Translations under genes and position numbers: made by a program
The notes under the pieces: generated by a model
Told to the model about the DNA's origin: nothing
Seen by the model: only the letters and a program-made list of their open reading frames with translations
Database searches by the model: none
Shown here: positions 39,801 to 51,192 of the stretch, piece by piece
How positions within the stretch are numbered: position 1 is the first letter of the stretch
Layout: every line of letters begins with the position of its first letter
NCBI RefSeq assembly: GCF_040054535.1
Contig: NC_090784.1
Span: forward strand, 1,815,001-1,879,000
Origin: Antennarius striatus
Lineage: Eukaryota > Chordata > Actinopteri > Lophiiformes > Antennariidae
DNA: 64,000 bases
Direction: 5' to 3'

Positions 39801-39828
39801 AATCAATGTCTTCAAATTCTTGCTCCAT
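30878..39828 (-). CDS. ptpn2: Ptpn2, T-cell-type protein tyrosine phosphatase (9 coding exons)
   Basis: Exons: 39828-39772, 38746-38656, 38509-38409, 38237-38139, 37153-37016, 36777-36568, 33434-33270, 32991-32804, 31067-30878. Phases join throughout to give 412 codons plus stop (human long isoform 415). The substrate loop [14 protein letters not shown] spans exons 2-3, the WPD loop (Asp179) and signature [11 protein letters not shown] (Cys213, Arg219) lie in exon 6, and the Q loop QTPDQLRF is in exon 7. Exon 8 encodes a low-conservation linker with six prolines in a row. Exon 9 has basic clusters ([15 protein letters not shown]) and a hydrophobic C-terminal anchor ([18 protein letters not shown]), as in the ER-bound long form. 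Ptpn2 dephosphorylates JAK1/JAK3, STATs and receptor kinases. ATG at 39,828 sits in AACAAAATGG. Reading past the exon 8 donor gives an alternative ending (stop at 32,770-32,772). Confidence 0.97.
31880..32110 (+). mobile_element. DR0-palindrome repeat, copy A (ptpn2 intron 8)
   Basis: Contains TGTACAAAAGCTGAAATTTG and TGACCTTGACCT (32,003-32,014). The right arm is decayed (CAAGATCAAGGTCTT). The order of segments suggests partial duplication of the unit. Related copies: 32,290-32,545, 42,500-42,772, about 55,930-56,068 and 63,930-64,000. Confidence 0.7.
32290..32545 (+). mobile_element. DR0-palindrome repeat, copy B (ptpn2 intron 8)
   Basis: The best copy with C. It carries TGTACAAAAGTTGAAATTTG, then TGACCTTGACCT (32,362-32,373), a 10-nt spacer, AGGTCAAGGTCA (32,384-32,395), TTTTCATCCCCTTTGCCGCC, GGACGGACGGACGGACACTG and the end CACCGCTTTGAAGCGGGATG. 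No coding capacity. The end itself holds a small hairpin (CGCTTTGAAGCG). Class not assigned. Confidence 0.8.
32555..32690 (+). repeat. Interspersed repeat shared with 46,435-46,570
   Basis: GGTTAAACTGAACATAAGCA, CAGTTCT-TACTGAACTGTATTT, ATTTTCAATCACATTTGGTT and TTTTTTAATATAG- recur in order, with scattered changes, at 46,435-46,570 in seh1l intron 7. It follows DR0-repeat copy B directly. Confidence 0.8.
34180..34575 (+). mobile_element. tRNA-derived SINE with LINE-type tail (ptpn2 intron 6)
   Basis: The head GGGGACAGCAGTGGCTCAGT contains an A-box-like TGGCTCAGT (34,189-34,197). A B-box-like GGCTGGTCCAAGACCC follows at about 34,229-34,244. The middle (CTGCTGAGGTGCCCTGGAGC AAGGCACCTTCCCC) is typical of fish tRNA SINEs. 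A CA-rich stretch leads to the tail AGATTTCCCCAAGGGGACTG. Antisense to ptpn2. Confidence 0.8.
34625..36050 (+). mobile_element. RTE-clade (Expander-like) LINE, 5'-truncated (ptpn2 intron 6)
   Basis: Plus-strand reverse transcriptase relic inserted antisense in ptpn2. It starts inside the [42 protein letters not shown] and [17 protein letters not shown] (normally K-YDRVPR). A frame break follows near 35,130, then [11 protein letters not shown]. From about 35,247 [14 protein letters not shown] opens a 253-codon frame running to [10 protein letters not shown]. The catalytic FADD box is intact, but the RT is broken upstream of it. The 3' end is GTGGCGACCCCTGAAGGGAA followed by an AAG-rich tail, as in fish RTE elements. 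Confidence 0.92.
36105..36255. mobile_element. MITE with GCGCCTTATAATC-type repeats (ptpn2 intron 6)
   Basis: GCGCCTTACAATCTGGTGCG, then GGTGCGCCTTATAATCCAGTG and TATAGTGCAGAAAATACTGTA. This is a common short fish repeat in which CTTATAATCCGGTGCGC units recur. It lies directly 3' of the RTE LINE. Confidence 0.6.
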
Positions 39829-40030
39829 TTTGTTGCATTTAGAGCCCAGAGACACTTTCCGGTTGACCACAGAGTGTTTGGAGCCGTTCACCAAGTTAGT
39901 CCTTTCGGTCCGCCATCTACCGCTCGTCAGCAGCCCTGTAACCCTGGGGATCCCTGCGGGGAGTCTCCTGCACAAAACCGCCTGCATGCATGCGCTGACT
40001 GATCCGGGTTGCCAGGTCCGGGCTCCTCTC
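39200..40030 (-). promoter_or_regulatory. ptpn2: CpG-rich ptpn2 promoter and first exon region
   Basis: CG dinucleotides are dense here compared with the AT-rich flanks: for example GCGGCGGCCGCTGAGCGG near 39,495-39,512 and CGCGACCCACGCGTGTAGCG near 39,538-39,557. The island spans the first exon and the start of intron 1. This is the normal form of a TATA-less vertebrate promoter. The start site is not determined. Confidence 0.6.
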
Positions 40031-41390
40031 AGGCGTCTAATCCTCCAATCTGGTTCATGATGCTGTCTGTGTGTTCAAACAGTGACTCCTCAACTGAGCA
40101 TGTCTGACCAAGTTTTTTTAATGTCATAGCTGATTGTTGAAGCTAATCAACAATATTTAAGTATTTACATTCTTTTTGTTTTCACAATATGCAAGAACCA
40201 CAAATGGGACATCATATGCAAAGGCATAATAAGTCTGTTATAAACCTTGTTTGTCGATATAACAATTACTGTATAAGAATTCCAACATTCCATCAAATGT
40301 TATTTAGAAAATTTTATGAAAAAAGAACAAAAACTAAAAGAACACAACGTGGGGTGGGATCTGAAAATCTAAATGAAGACCTCAAATCTGTTAAATACAA
40401 TTACAATTTTTTGCTTTTTATTTTCAGATGTGTTGAATTGAATACATGCATTGTATAAATTCATTGCACCGACTATTACTCAATATATGAGTTAATCCCA
40501 CTATTGTCAGAAATTAAGGCATGTGTATTTTGCCTCAATTTTTCTACTCTCGGGCACTGCCAAAAGAAATTCCCGACAGATTCAGGCTGTCAATAACAGA
40601 AACTACTGTTCAAATTAATGTATACTTCTTAATTTATTCTTGAAATATGTTCTTGCCAGATATATTTTAGGGCTCATTTAAAAAAATCATTGACTTTAGT
40701 GGTGAAAAACAAATTGCACCTACGGGATATGCTGAACATAAAAAAGGTAACTGTTGAGCAATTATCCTTGGTTGAAAATTAAACAGCATGCAGACACTAA
40801 GAAAATCTTATTTGGTAAAAATTCTTCATAAGTAAATAAAGGACCATACAAATTTACCAAAAAATGTGATGTAATATAAGATCCAACAAAACAATTTTTT
40901 CCACATCTATATAACATGTCCTTCTTAGTGTCTGCTCTATTTATGTGGTGAGAAATTGTGTTTGATATCGACCATGAGCAAAATCCTGACGAGAAAAATC
41001 AGTCATTTTAGAGTAATTTCAAAATTAATTGTAAATAAGATACGTGTACACCATTCATCTTTCATAAAATGTGGATTCAAATGGAGGTAGGGTTTCTGGA
41101 AGAAGCTTAGTGGTATTAATTAAAAGATGGTGGGGTGTTTTTATTGGTCTACAGAGTGTTCATTCAAAGCCTCTCATGCTGCCTGCCGACCTCCGGTGTT
41201 TAATGCAGGTTATCGTTCACCAAACGTGGCAACCCGGTGACAGACGGCTCTTCACGAAAAGTGTAACAAGATGTTCTCTCGTCGGCGGTAGTTATGCTTT
41301 TTCCTGACTTTTTATCTAGATTAATTGTGGTTGGTTCAATATCAAGAGTTTCTACGTAAATTTCAACATTTAAAGCATAGATAAACTTTA
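40031..41390. other. AT-rich gap between ptpn2 and seh1l
   Basis: The two genes diverge with about 1.7 kb between their start codons. This interval is AT-rich and has no gene or transposon that I recognise. Confidence 0.5.
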
Positions 41391-41394
41391 TTTC

Positions 41395-41542
41395 ACTGAA
41401 CGTGGTGTAAAGGCGCCTCTCTGTGGCGAACGGCGGCGGCCGCGCTGACTGCACACTACGAGGAACCGCCAAACACACACACCGGCACACACACACACAC
41501 GACAGGCCTGCTGGAGCACCAGTGGAGCTCGGAGCTGGAATC
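41395..41542 (+). promoter_or_regulatory. seh1l: CpG-rich seh1l promoter / 5' UTR
   Basis: GGCGAACGGCGGCGGCCGCG near 41,423-41,442, followed by a short CA-rich stretch and the start codon at 41,543. No TATA box. Confidence 0.5.
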
Positions 41543-44500
41543 ATGTTTGTGGCCCGGAGTATCGCAGCAGATCACAAAGATTTAATCCATGATGTGTCGT
41601 ACGACTTCCACGGACGGAGAATGGCGACGTGCTCGAGTGACCAGAGCGTGAAGGTACGGAACCGGGACGAGTTAGCTCCTGTTAGCCTAGCCACCACAGC
41701 TAGCTGCACCGCTGCCACCCAATCAGCAACAACAGGACATCTGGCTAACGCGCTAAACACAACGGGCTAACGAGCTAAACACAACGGGCTAACGCGCTAA
41801 ACACAACGGGCTAACGAGCTAAACACAACGGGCTAACGCGCTAAACACAACGGGCTAACGAGCTAAACACAACGGGCTAACGCGCTAAACACAACGGGCT
41901 AACGCGCTAAACACAACGGGCTAACGCGCTAAACACAACGGGCTAACGAGCTAAACACAACTGGCTAACGAGCTAAACACAACGGGCTAACGAGCTAAAC
42001 ACAACGGGCTAACGAGCTAAACACAACGGGCTAACGCGCTAAACACAACGGGCTAACGAGCTAAACACAACGGGCTAACGCGCTAAACACAACGGGCTAA
42101 CGCGCTAAACACAACGGGCTAACGAGCTAAACACAACGGGCTAACGAGCTAAACACAACGGGCTAACGAGCTAAACACAACGGGCTAACGAGCTAAACAC
42201 AACGGGCTAACGAGCTAAACACAACGGGCTAACGAGCTAAACACAACGGGCTAACGAGCTAAACACATTCCTGGATGTGTTTGAGAGCCTCATGGTTAAG
42301 TTTTATGCATCAGGTAACTTTGATCAGTTTTAGTTTTTACTAATTTACCCAGCTAATATTTTATGTTTTTGTCAGGTTTGGGACAAAAGTGAGAACGGAG
42401 AGTGGCTCTGCACCGCCAGCTGGAAGGTAAACAGGGCAGTCACAGCCTGCGACACCCCATGAATTCAAAAATGTACCCTGAATTACTTGCAAAGATCAAA
42501 GCTAATGCTCTGACCTATGGTCTTAGTCACACTGGCTTTCTCTTTCCCTATCTTATTCTGTTCCTGAATGTACAAAAGTTGAAATTTGACCTTGACCTAG
42601 TTTTCTCAAGGTCAAGGTCATCATCTCATTTTCATCCCCTTTGCCGCCCGAGTGATGTTCTTTTTGTTTCGTCGTTCTGTCTGCAATGGTAATGAAGATA
42701 TTTGGTGTACAAACGGATGGACGAACTGACAATAACCATAGGTCACCGCTTTGAAGCGGGACCTAATAACTCCTTGCAGCCTGATGTGTTTTAACTGGAC
42801 AAGAGAGTAAACCACAGTAATTGTATAACAACTTTTTATATGTAAGAATGTTTTTACAATTGTGTCACTCTGTGTCTGTTGTTCTCATGCACTCTCCATC
42901 GTGTGTTGGTGCTCACTGACGTGAGGCTACCTCTGATCTGTGCAGACACACAGCGGGTCGGTGTGGAGAGTGACTTGGGCTCACCCAGAATTCGGCCAGG
43001 TCCTGGCGTCCTGCTCCTTCGACAGGACGGCTGCTGTCTGGGAGGAGATTGTAGGGGAATCCAACGACAAGCAGAGAGGACTTAGCCACTGGGTTTGTGC
43101 ATCTCCACCATCCATCTAACAAAGCATTCCATTTTGTGTCACTGTGAGGAGATCACCACCTTCTCTGCTAGCATTTGAAGTCATGACAGTAGTTTATAGG
43201 TGACAAAGATCAGACCTTTCTTTGTGGCAGATCACAATATATTTTCTGTTTAGGTAGATTTTCATACCTTTCACAGATACAGGAAATCCTTTTGAATGAC
43301 ACTCAATCATCTTTATCTCAGCTACATACTTGTGACAGTCATGTCTTCACACCTCTGTCTGACTTACTCTGAGCCAATACATACTTCTACCTTTCAAATA
43401 CTCATCATATTCTGGATCTGGATCCAGTCAGACATTTAGGGTAGCACCATGAGTTGGCTGTCCTCGGTTCTGTCTAATTTTGTTGCTCATCTCGGAATTT
43501 TGTTTGGTACTTGCAAATGAATGAAGGCCCAATCTTGCAGCACCTAAAAATGTAGAAGGGATTCAGAATCCTCATTTATACCCATATCTGTAAACACTTT
43601 CTTGATCTATTACATAATGGACTATTTCATCAAATTCTGATTCTGAACTCCCTGAGATATGTTTTGGTTAAAGAAAAGAAATGTGTGATCACACAATCAT
43701 GGAATTACGATGGAATTCAAACTGAGTTTTGTTTGCTGCTATAGTCTCCTGTGTGATATAAGATGAGATGCACGTATTCCATGTTTTGTTTTAGATAAAG
43801 AGAACCACACTAGTGGACAGTCGGACGTCGGTGACGGATGTGAAGTTCGCTCCTAAACACATGGGCCTGATGCTGACCACCTGCTCTGCAGACGGGGTGG
43901 TGAGGATCTACGAGGCTCCTGACGTGATGAACCTGAGTCAGTGGTCGCTGCAGCACGAGATCTCCTGCAAGCTCAGCTGCAGCTGCATCTCCTGGAACCC
44001 GTCCAGGTTAGACCGACGGCTTGCTCTGCATCTCCGACTTCTGTTGATGTAAAAACTATCCAATGTTCTAACCTCCAGTTCTAGTCGTACTGTGTCTCAC
44101 TGCTGTAATATTCAGTCAAATAACTGCACAGAAACCTTTCACTATGATTCACTTTGACTCCTTGTTCATGTTCTTTCAAGTAGAAATAAGACACCTTAGT
44201 CCAGGGTTTTCAGGAGAGAAATTCTGATCTACATCTAATCATGACAATAATTCTGAAATCTTTGTTTTAGAGAAAAAATACTGTTGTCTGTGAAATTCTG
44301 AGGCAGCTTTCAGTGTTTCCTGATATTTTTAAGAACCATTTTTAACAATATAGAAAATATATTTCACTGATTTGATAACTAATTATAATTAACTAAAGAT
44401 AATTTCCCCGTTTGTGTGGATAATAAAGTGTGCTTTAATCTATAAATGAACATTTTATGCAGGAACACAAGAAGTAAACATGAATGTACTGGATGTGGTA

Positions 44501-47500
44501 AATTCATGTCAGAACATGCAACTTATCCTTTTTGGCAGTGGTTTTTCTGCCATGCACACCATGGAAAAACTACCCTTGAGTTACTATTATTAATCTTCCA
44601 TGACTGAGTAGTAAGCCTAATCATTTTTCAACAGGCACAGTTTTTTTACACGTGGATTTATTCTTTGATCTCAGCTCATCGTACAAAATCAAAGTGTGTG
44701 ATGTGACCGATATCTGGGGCGTCTTGTCTGAAACCTAATACTCACTTCAGCCTAGATTCTCCCCAATGCTCACATGTCCTATAGCCATACATCACAGGTG
44801 AAAGAGCCGCATTGCCTTCAGGTGCTTCATCATTTCTCAGCTGAAAGATAGAATTACAGCTTAACACACCAAATGTCTTAGGTTTCATTTGTGAAATACA
44901 TTGAAGTGTGCCAAAAACCCACAGGGCACAGGTCGGAACACAGGCGCTGTTGATCCCAGGCTATGTGATGAATGACGGTTGGTAACAGCAGCGTCTTTGG
45001 TCAGTGTTCATACCGTCTTCTAGTGAAGGCATGGAACAGAAATAGAATCAATTTACAAACTTTATTAAGATTTAATGACATTAAAAAGCAGAAAACTATT
45101 CCTTAATATTTATTACCCTGGGAATTTTTTAACATTTTGGCAGACCAGACAAATGGTACAATTTCTGCATCTTGACCTTTTTTGAACATGTTCTCTAACT
45201 GCTGGGCTTTAAAGCTATGACCTTTGACCTCCCAGCAGCCCGTTGGTTGACATAGATTATTCGTCAGTGTAACCATGTGTTTTCCCTCCCTCTCATCCAG
45301 CTCTCGTGCCCACCCACCAATGTTTGCCGTTGGCAGTGACGACAGTAACGTGACGTACGGCGGGAAGGTTCAGATCTACGAGTATAATGAGAACACAAGG
45401 TTGGTGCACTCGGTGTTTGTGTCAACATCAAGCAGTTCTTTTTTGCACAGTTATTGACATTCTTTTCTACAAAGGAAATATGCTAAAGCAGAGACACTGA
45501 TGACGGTCACCGATGCGGTCCATGACATTGCATTCGCTCCAAACTTGGGGAGATCTTTCCACGTGCTCGCCATCGCAACGAAAGACGTCAGGATCTTTAA
45601 GCTTGTTCCCATGAGGTGACTAATTGTTTCCTTTCTCTCTCTCTCTAATGTCTGAGTTGTTTCTGTAGGTCATTGTAAAGTCCTTCCAGCTTTAGGTCAG
45701 AAATTGTCTTCAGTACAGTTTGGACAAGTTTCAAATTGTGTTTCTGTATTATATTAATGGTGCAACAACAAAACTGCCAAATGAAACCAGCATGGAAAAA
45801 AATCGTTGATGTGTGTCATGAAAATAATAATACTGTGTGCTTTTCAAAATAATATTTGTTAATCATTATGGTCTTAAAAACAATTTACTTGTAACTTGAC
45901 TCATCGGACACGGAGGTCACCGTAGTTGTGAAAAGATCACTGAATTCTGACACGGTGTGTCTGGAGTTACATATGGAGATGTTGACCAGATAGACAGCTG
46001 GAGAAGTTTAAAGCTGATTTGACAGACGGAGGACAACGTCCAGGTCAGCTCAGCATCTCTAACTTGTCTCCACCCCAACAGGAAGGAGAGCACGTCTGCA
46101 GGACCGACCAAGTTTGAGGTGCAGATTGTGGCCCAGTTCGACAACCACAACTCCCAGGTGTGGCGAGTCAGCTGGAACATCACCAGCACGCTGCTGGCCT
46201 CCTCGGGGGATGATGGCTGTGTGCGCCTCTGGAAAGGTGGGAGTCAGTCGGGCTTTATGTGCAGCTTGTTTCACTTCACAGTTTAACATTCCAAGGCTCA
46301 AAGCCATTGGCACAGAAAAAGTAGAACTCTTTAACTGTTTGTCAGAGGACTCTGTTGAAGTACCGGTTTACCTCCGTTTACGCCAGGAGACCCGAGGTCA
46401 GTCAAAAGAAGACGTGTAAGTTAAATGAACTAGTCTCTGGGTTAAACTGAAGATAACCATTCACAGTTCTGTGCTGAATTTTATTTATAAATACATTTTC
46501 AATAATATTTGGTTAATATTAATCTAATTTAAGCTTACAAACAATTACATTTTATTTTTTAATATAGCACACAACGTCACCATCTCATCGTCAGCCGCTT
46601 CTTCCACATTGTGGGTCACGGGGTTTGCTATGGGCTAATAATATATGTTTTTATTCTTACTTATAGTACATTAACATATTATGTGCTTTTAATGGTTCAC
46701 TTGGGATTTAATGATTTCACTATTAGTGGCAGACACATATAAAGTGGAGTAAAATGAAAAACTTCATTTTTATTTTTCCGTGTATTTTTTGGGGGTTTTT
46801 TTTTGTTAAAACTGACGCAAAATCTAGAACGACGTAACTGGAAAGGAGGCAAGCCTAGGTGAACGTGTATTACAGAATCATCCAGATAAAAACATTGACT
46901 CCTACTAAAATAGATTTACTTCCACCAGTAATGCTTACATGTGTGTAAACACGGTTAAAAGAACCTGAGGATGACTCTGTGAGTATTGATTCCTTCTTGT
47001 GTCACTGAGGGGAGCTATTGTTTCATTACTGCTCCCACGTCGTAGCACACCCTGTGATGTCACTAGTTATCAGGTGACTCTGGCTGAAGGTCCCATTGAT
47101 GTCAGTCTAGTAGGGGACGGTGGACTCTGGAAAAACTGTTACCCTTCACCCCCTGTCTTTTCTGACAGGTTGTTTGTGGCAGCAGCAAAATTTTCAGTCC
47201 AATGTTTGTTTGTTTTTTCATTTCATTTTGCCTTTCATTCATTTCATATGTTCTTTTGATTATTCATTTTCTATAAACTCAAACCAGTAAATTAACCGGA
47301 GTGCTTTTCATTAAGCCCACTCTGTCCACGTTTAACGTGAGGCTGTCGAGTGTAAGAAAAATTAAAAGATTTTCATTGACAGGAGATATTTTGAGATATT
47401 ATATTGATTATTATTATCAATCAGCAGTTTTTCATTTCAGTTTTTATTCATAAAAATATCAATGCCTCCAACGTTAAGACAACCCCATTGACCTTATTTT

Positions 47501-49992
47501 AACCCTGTGTGTCCCTCTGCAGCAAACTACATGGACAACTGGAAGTGCACCGGCATCCTGAAAGGAGACGGCAGCCCACTCACGGGCTCGTCCGGCCAGC
47601 CCACGGCCATGAGCACCATAGTGGGCTCCTCTGTCCTCACCTCCCAGAATGCCTTGAACGGCATGTCTGCAGGAAGGTAGGTGGTGTGGTGCAGCTGACG
47701 CCACTCACCCAAGCGAGCCTGACCCAGTCAGAACTGACATCCTAATATGCCTCACACTGAGTGGGACTGCAGCTGCTCACTGACAAAATTCATGGCCCAC
47801 GCTGACCAAATGTTGCACTCATGCAAAGAGCTTGGCTTCCGGCGTCCAGGTTTTCAGCACCAACCCGGGGATTGAATGTGGTGTTCTCTTCTGTACTGAT
47901 GCGTGTTCTTGGAATGGTTTCCACTCTTCATTGTCAGAGTTAGGTCTCAACATTTTTCTGAGATTAAAAGTAAAATAAAACTGTTTTATATAATTTTGAT
48001 GTGACTTTTATTTTGAATGCTGGAGCTGGACTGTTTGGTAGCATTCAGTTTGATTATCTTCACTTTTTCCTACATATCAGAGAATATTTCCGCCCTAAAA
48101 ATCCACAAGATTCAAAGTTTAGCGATTTGCTGTTTTTACAGTTTTGAATATATATCCATGAGCTTTAAGTGTTGCCAAACTCTTTGCTGTGCAGGACAGT
48201 TTGAAATAACGTCCGCTAGTATGGGTATGAATACAGCCAGGACATGTATGGAGACACAACGTCAGCTTTGAATTATGAAGTAGCACATGGTTTGTTTTAC
48301 AGGAAGTTCAGTTGATGAGGAATGAAACTGACCAGCTTCAGCTCGAGCTGTGATCTACATCCAGAAGAAACTGTAGAACTGTGACAAACAGGATTGGTCA
48401 AAAAAAATGAATTTCTCAATTTTGTAGAGGCTGAGACGGAGAGAACTTGTTCTATTTTGGTGGGGATCAGGGTCTGGAGTCAGCAACGTTTGATCCTTCC
48501 ACGTTACCTTCCTTCTAATTGAACAAAAACTACCCACTGCTCACAAGATTCCACACAACCTGTGGGCCGAGGTAGGGGGGGCAAACGTGCAGTATTGTCG
48601 CTGTAATTCGTAACTAGAGTATGTGCAGAAAGTTAAAAGTTAAATGAACTCGTTTTAAAATTTTAATTCCAAAAATCAGCGGAAGTGGTGTCGGTGATCA
48701 AACAGGCTTGAGCTGACGCTGATTGATCTGAGCTGGTTTGTGGCTGTATTTATATTCATCTGACCTGTTAACCTCTAGCTTTATATAACCTCTGTATTAG
48801 CACTCATCCATTCTGGTTGGTTTTAACTTAACTCTGGTGCCACCTGTAACCTGAGTCACACAGGTGTTTTTAGGCTGTACCAAACACTGTTTCACCTTTA
48901 GTGTTCACAATACAATTCAGAAGTCAAATCCTGCTCAAATTTTCAAATACTCGACTATGTTGATATCCAAAAGCCAAAATCTCTAACGTTGTATAAGACA
49001 ACATGATCACATTTGACTATCGCGGCATTTTATATTCGCAAATGCTACAGATTTGTAACAGTGTGTTGTGTGGTTGGAACATTGACAGAGAACAGTGTCA
49101 TGATCCATCTTCAGCCGTTTCACTCTTCCAATGGTCAAAGTACACCTGTGAGGAGCATCGGTGTGATCTGCTAGCATCCTTCAGCTGTTAGTTGGAAAAA
49201 AAACCCCAAACATTTATCTGCCTTTATGACTTCAAAACATGAAGATTCATTCAAACTTTCAGCTGAAGTTTTGAGTGAAGAAAAAGACGTTTGGTACAGC
49301 CCCCCCCCCCCAGTAATTTTTGATATTCTGTGTTAAGTAATACAGCTACGTTTTATTTTGCAATGTTTTTGTAATAAACTTTATGTATTAAGGGTTTTCT
49401 ATTCCTATTCCCTGTGTGACAAATGAGTTGGGTGTGTTGAGGTAATGTGGTATGTTACTGCTTGTTGCATGCAGGATTGGCAAGAGAGCTCCCTTTGCCC
49501 CTCCCATGCGACAGCTGACCTCTCCAAAGATATACCAGGACCCCGTGTATTACTAATGCCTCCCCTGTATCGGCACACAGTCTCTGCAGCTGACGTGTAT
49601 GAGCTGAAGACTCGGTTACATCAACAGCATGGTTCTGTCTTCTTGGCTTCTCACTACTCCACCCAGTATTCTCTTCTGCTCTCTTCGTTTGCTGAGCACA
49701 TTTCAATCTCTTATTTCTACTTCCATAATTATTCTCCTCCACAAATTTCATTGTCATCTTCTCCATTCGTGTATTTTCTCGTCTGTCTTTTCCTGTTTTC
49801 TGTTGCTTCAGGTATTTCTTTCCGCCTCTGGATCCTCCCACAGTGGGGACCAGGAGTGGTCACCTGCTGCCTCCCTCCTCCCTTATAGAGCACTGCGATG
49901 CTGAGCCCATGCAGCCTCACCCACAGATTCTGACCCGCAGACTCTCCAGAGCACTGTTGCCTTTACCAGAGAATGACAGGGAGGGGATTTAA
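41543..49992 (+). CDS. seh1l: Seh1, nucleoporin and GATOR2 subunit (9 exons)
   Basis: Exons: 41543-41653, 42376-42426, 42946-43092, 43795-44006, 45301-45399, 45475-45615, 46082-46236, 47523-47676, 49812-49992. GT-AG and phase agree throughout, giving 416 codons plus stop. The protein is a WD-repeat beta-propeller: [20 protein letters not shown] at the N-terminus, then strand ends KVWD (exons 1-2), AAVWEE (exon 3), VRIYEA (exon 4), VQIYEY (exon 5), VRIFKL (exon 6) and VRLWK (exon 7). Exon 9 adds the tail [10 protein letters not shown] to [10 protein letters not shown], which corresponds to the longer human isoform. Seh1 belongs to the Nup107-160 (Y) complex of nuclear pores and kinetochores and, with Mios, Wdr24 and Wdr59, to GATOR2 in amino-acid signalling to mTORC1. 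Intron retention after exon 8 gives an immediate stop (GGA AGG TAG). Confidence 0.98.
41742..42266. repeat. 22-bp minisatellite, 24 units (seh1l intron 1)
   Basis: The unit is GGCTAACGMGCTAAACACAAC, one base short of a full 22-bp period as written, where M is A or C. It is repeated 24 times with hardly any other change apart from one CTGG for CGGG near 41,961. The A/C position reads CACACACCCAAAA then CACCAAAAAAA: it alternates at the 5' side and is uniform A at the 3' side. The array starts 89 bp after the exon 1 donor. Confidence 0.98.
42500..42772 (+). mobile_element. DR0-palindrome repeat, copy C (seh1l intron 2)
   Basis: TGTACAAAAGTTGAAATTTG precedes TGACCTTGACCT (42,587-42,598), and AGGTCAAGGTCA closes the inverted pair (42,609-42,620). 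The remainder matches copy B, including the end CACCGCTTTGAAGCGGGA. Arms are perfect. Confidence 0.85.
46435..46570 (+). repeat. Interspersed repeat shared with 32,555-32,690 (seh1l intron 7)
   Basis: GGGTTAAACTGAAGATAACC, CACAGTTCTGTGCTGAATTT, ACATTTTCAATAATATTTGG and TTTTTTAATATAGCACAC match the ptpn2 intron copy in the same order and strand. Confidence 0.8.
47974..47979 (+). terminator. seh1l: seh1l internal polyadenylation signal (short isoform)
   Basis: AATAAA lies 298 bases after the exon 8 donor, inside intron 8. With the in-frame TAG at the donor it would make a short mRNA ending in SAGR. Confidence 0.5.
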
Positions 49993-50088
49993 GACTTTTA
50001 TTACCAGAAAAGGGTTGAGCTGCACTGCCGTTTATATCTGAAGACTTTTAATTTCTGTTTTTCTAATGTTTTTTCCTGTGCATAAATT

Positions 50089-50094
50089 AATAAA
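50089..50094 (+). terminator. seh1l: seh1l distal polyadenylation signal
   Basis: AATAAA about 100 bases after the exon 9 stop codon (49,990-49,992). Confidence 0.65.
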
Positions 50095-50099
50095 GGAAT

Positions 50100-50820
50100 T
50101 AACTCTGCCACATTGTGAAAAATACATTCTTTGGCTAGGAAGACAATTAATGAAACACAGGTACACCTTGGTTTGCGTTGGTTCGAGTTATGTCGTTCTT
50201 GTTTTATAACCTTAGAAAGGGCTTTTATTTTATCATTCGTTGATAAAACGCCTGTGATATATGGTAAACTTTCCCAAATTCTGTTCAAGTTAGACTTTTT
50301 TTCAGAACTAGATTAAAAAACAACAACATTCGTTTGTAAGCTTAAAAAATTTGTACTAACCAAGTATTGTTGAAAATGTATTCATAAAATACAGTTCAGT
50401 TATTTTCTGTTTAGCCTAGAAACAAGTGAGTAGGACTTGTGTCATTCTTCAACTTCTGTTGTGTCTCCTGGAACCAATTAATGAGGTAGGGTCATCTGTA
50501 TTTTAGAATGAATAATAATTTCTGTGAATGAATGTCAGCCCCAGCTATCAGCCCATGCAGACAAAATGTATTTACCACAGTGCTTATGGTCGTTTGGAAG
50601 TGTACATGGTTGAAAATGGAGGAAATACTGGGTTATAATAAGTGATTTTTTACTTTAAAAACTGCACATTTACTCATGAATGAGTGTCGTGTGAGACAGC
50701 CTGTGTAGAAATGGCACATGATCCATCGGTAGATCTTTTGTCAAAATTAGATCTATTTTGTTGGAACAAATGTAATTTTGAATCTTTGTTCAGAGAATGA
50801 CATCTTTTGGCACTTAATGA
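50100..50820. other. Unassigned sequence downstream of seh1l
   Basis: AT-rich, with no gene recognised. A short TCCTGGAACCAATTAATGAGG near 50,468 resembles the interior of Tigger-type repeats. Confidence 0.35.
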
Positions 50821-51192
50821 CTATGTAAAATGGTTTGGACAGGTGTGATGATAAAGTAAGAATTCTTTCAAAACTATATATTTTTTAATCAAATAATTCC
50901 AGCGGTCACAAAAAAATTGACATTGATATTTGGTGTGAGGACCTGATGCCATCAAGACAGTATCAATATTTCTAGAAGCACTTGGATGCCATTTTTGAAG
51001 GATCCTGGAAGGTAGGTTGTTGGAGAACAAACCACATATCTCCTGAGCATCCTTCTGTGGCTTCATGTAATTCCAGACAGTCTCCATGACATTTAAGTCA
51101 CTAAATCCTGTTTCCACATTGGATGTATGACTTTGGCTGCAATTTCTACATAAAGACCACATCTGGTCAGACTTCTCCTGACTCATCATCAT
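50821..51192 (-). mobile_element. Tc1/mariner-like transposase C-terminal fragment
   Basis: A 124-codon minus-strand frame. DLNVMETVWNYM fits the D-N-xx-E-xx-W block that carries the last acidic residue of Tc1/mariner-type DDE transposases. It continues LPSRILQKWHPSASRNIDTV and SGPHTKYQCQFFCDRWNYLIKKY, text seen in fish transposon copies. No upstream catalytic residues are present, so this is a 3' fragment at best. Confidence 0.5.

Noticed and set aside
39736-39987. Upstream start for ptpn2 at 39,987
   Set aside because: Fish and mammalian Ptpn2 start just before the [15 protein letters not shown] segment; the upstream in-frame residues look like translated CpG-rich 5' UTR.
41423-41770. Longer seh1l N-terminus from an ATG at 41,423
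   Set aside because: That frame includes [13 protein letters not shown] internally; vertebrate Seh1 starts at [13 protein letters not shown], and the upstream residues come from the CA-rich 5' UTR.
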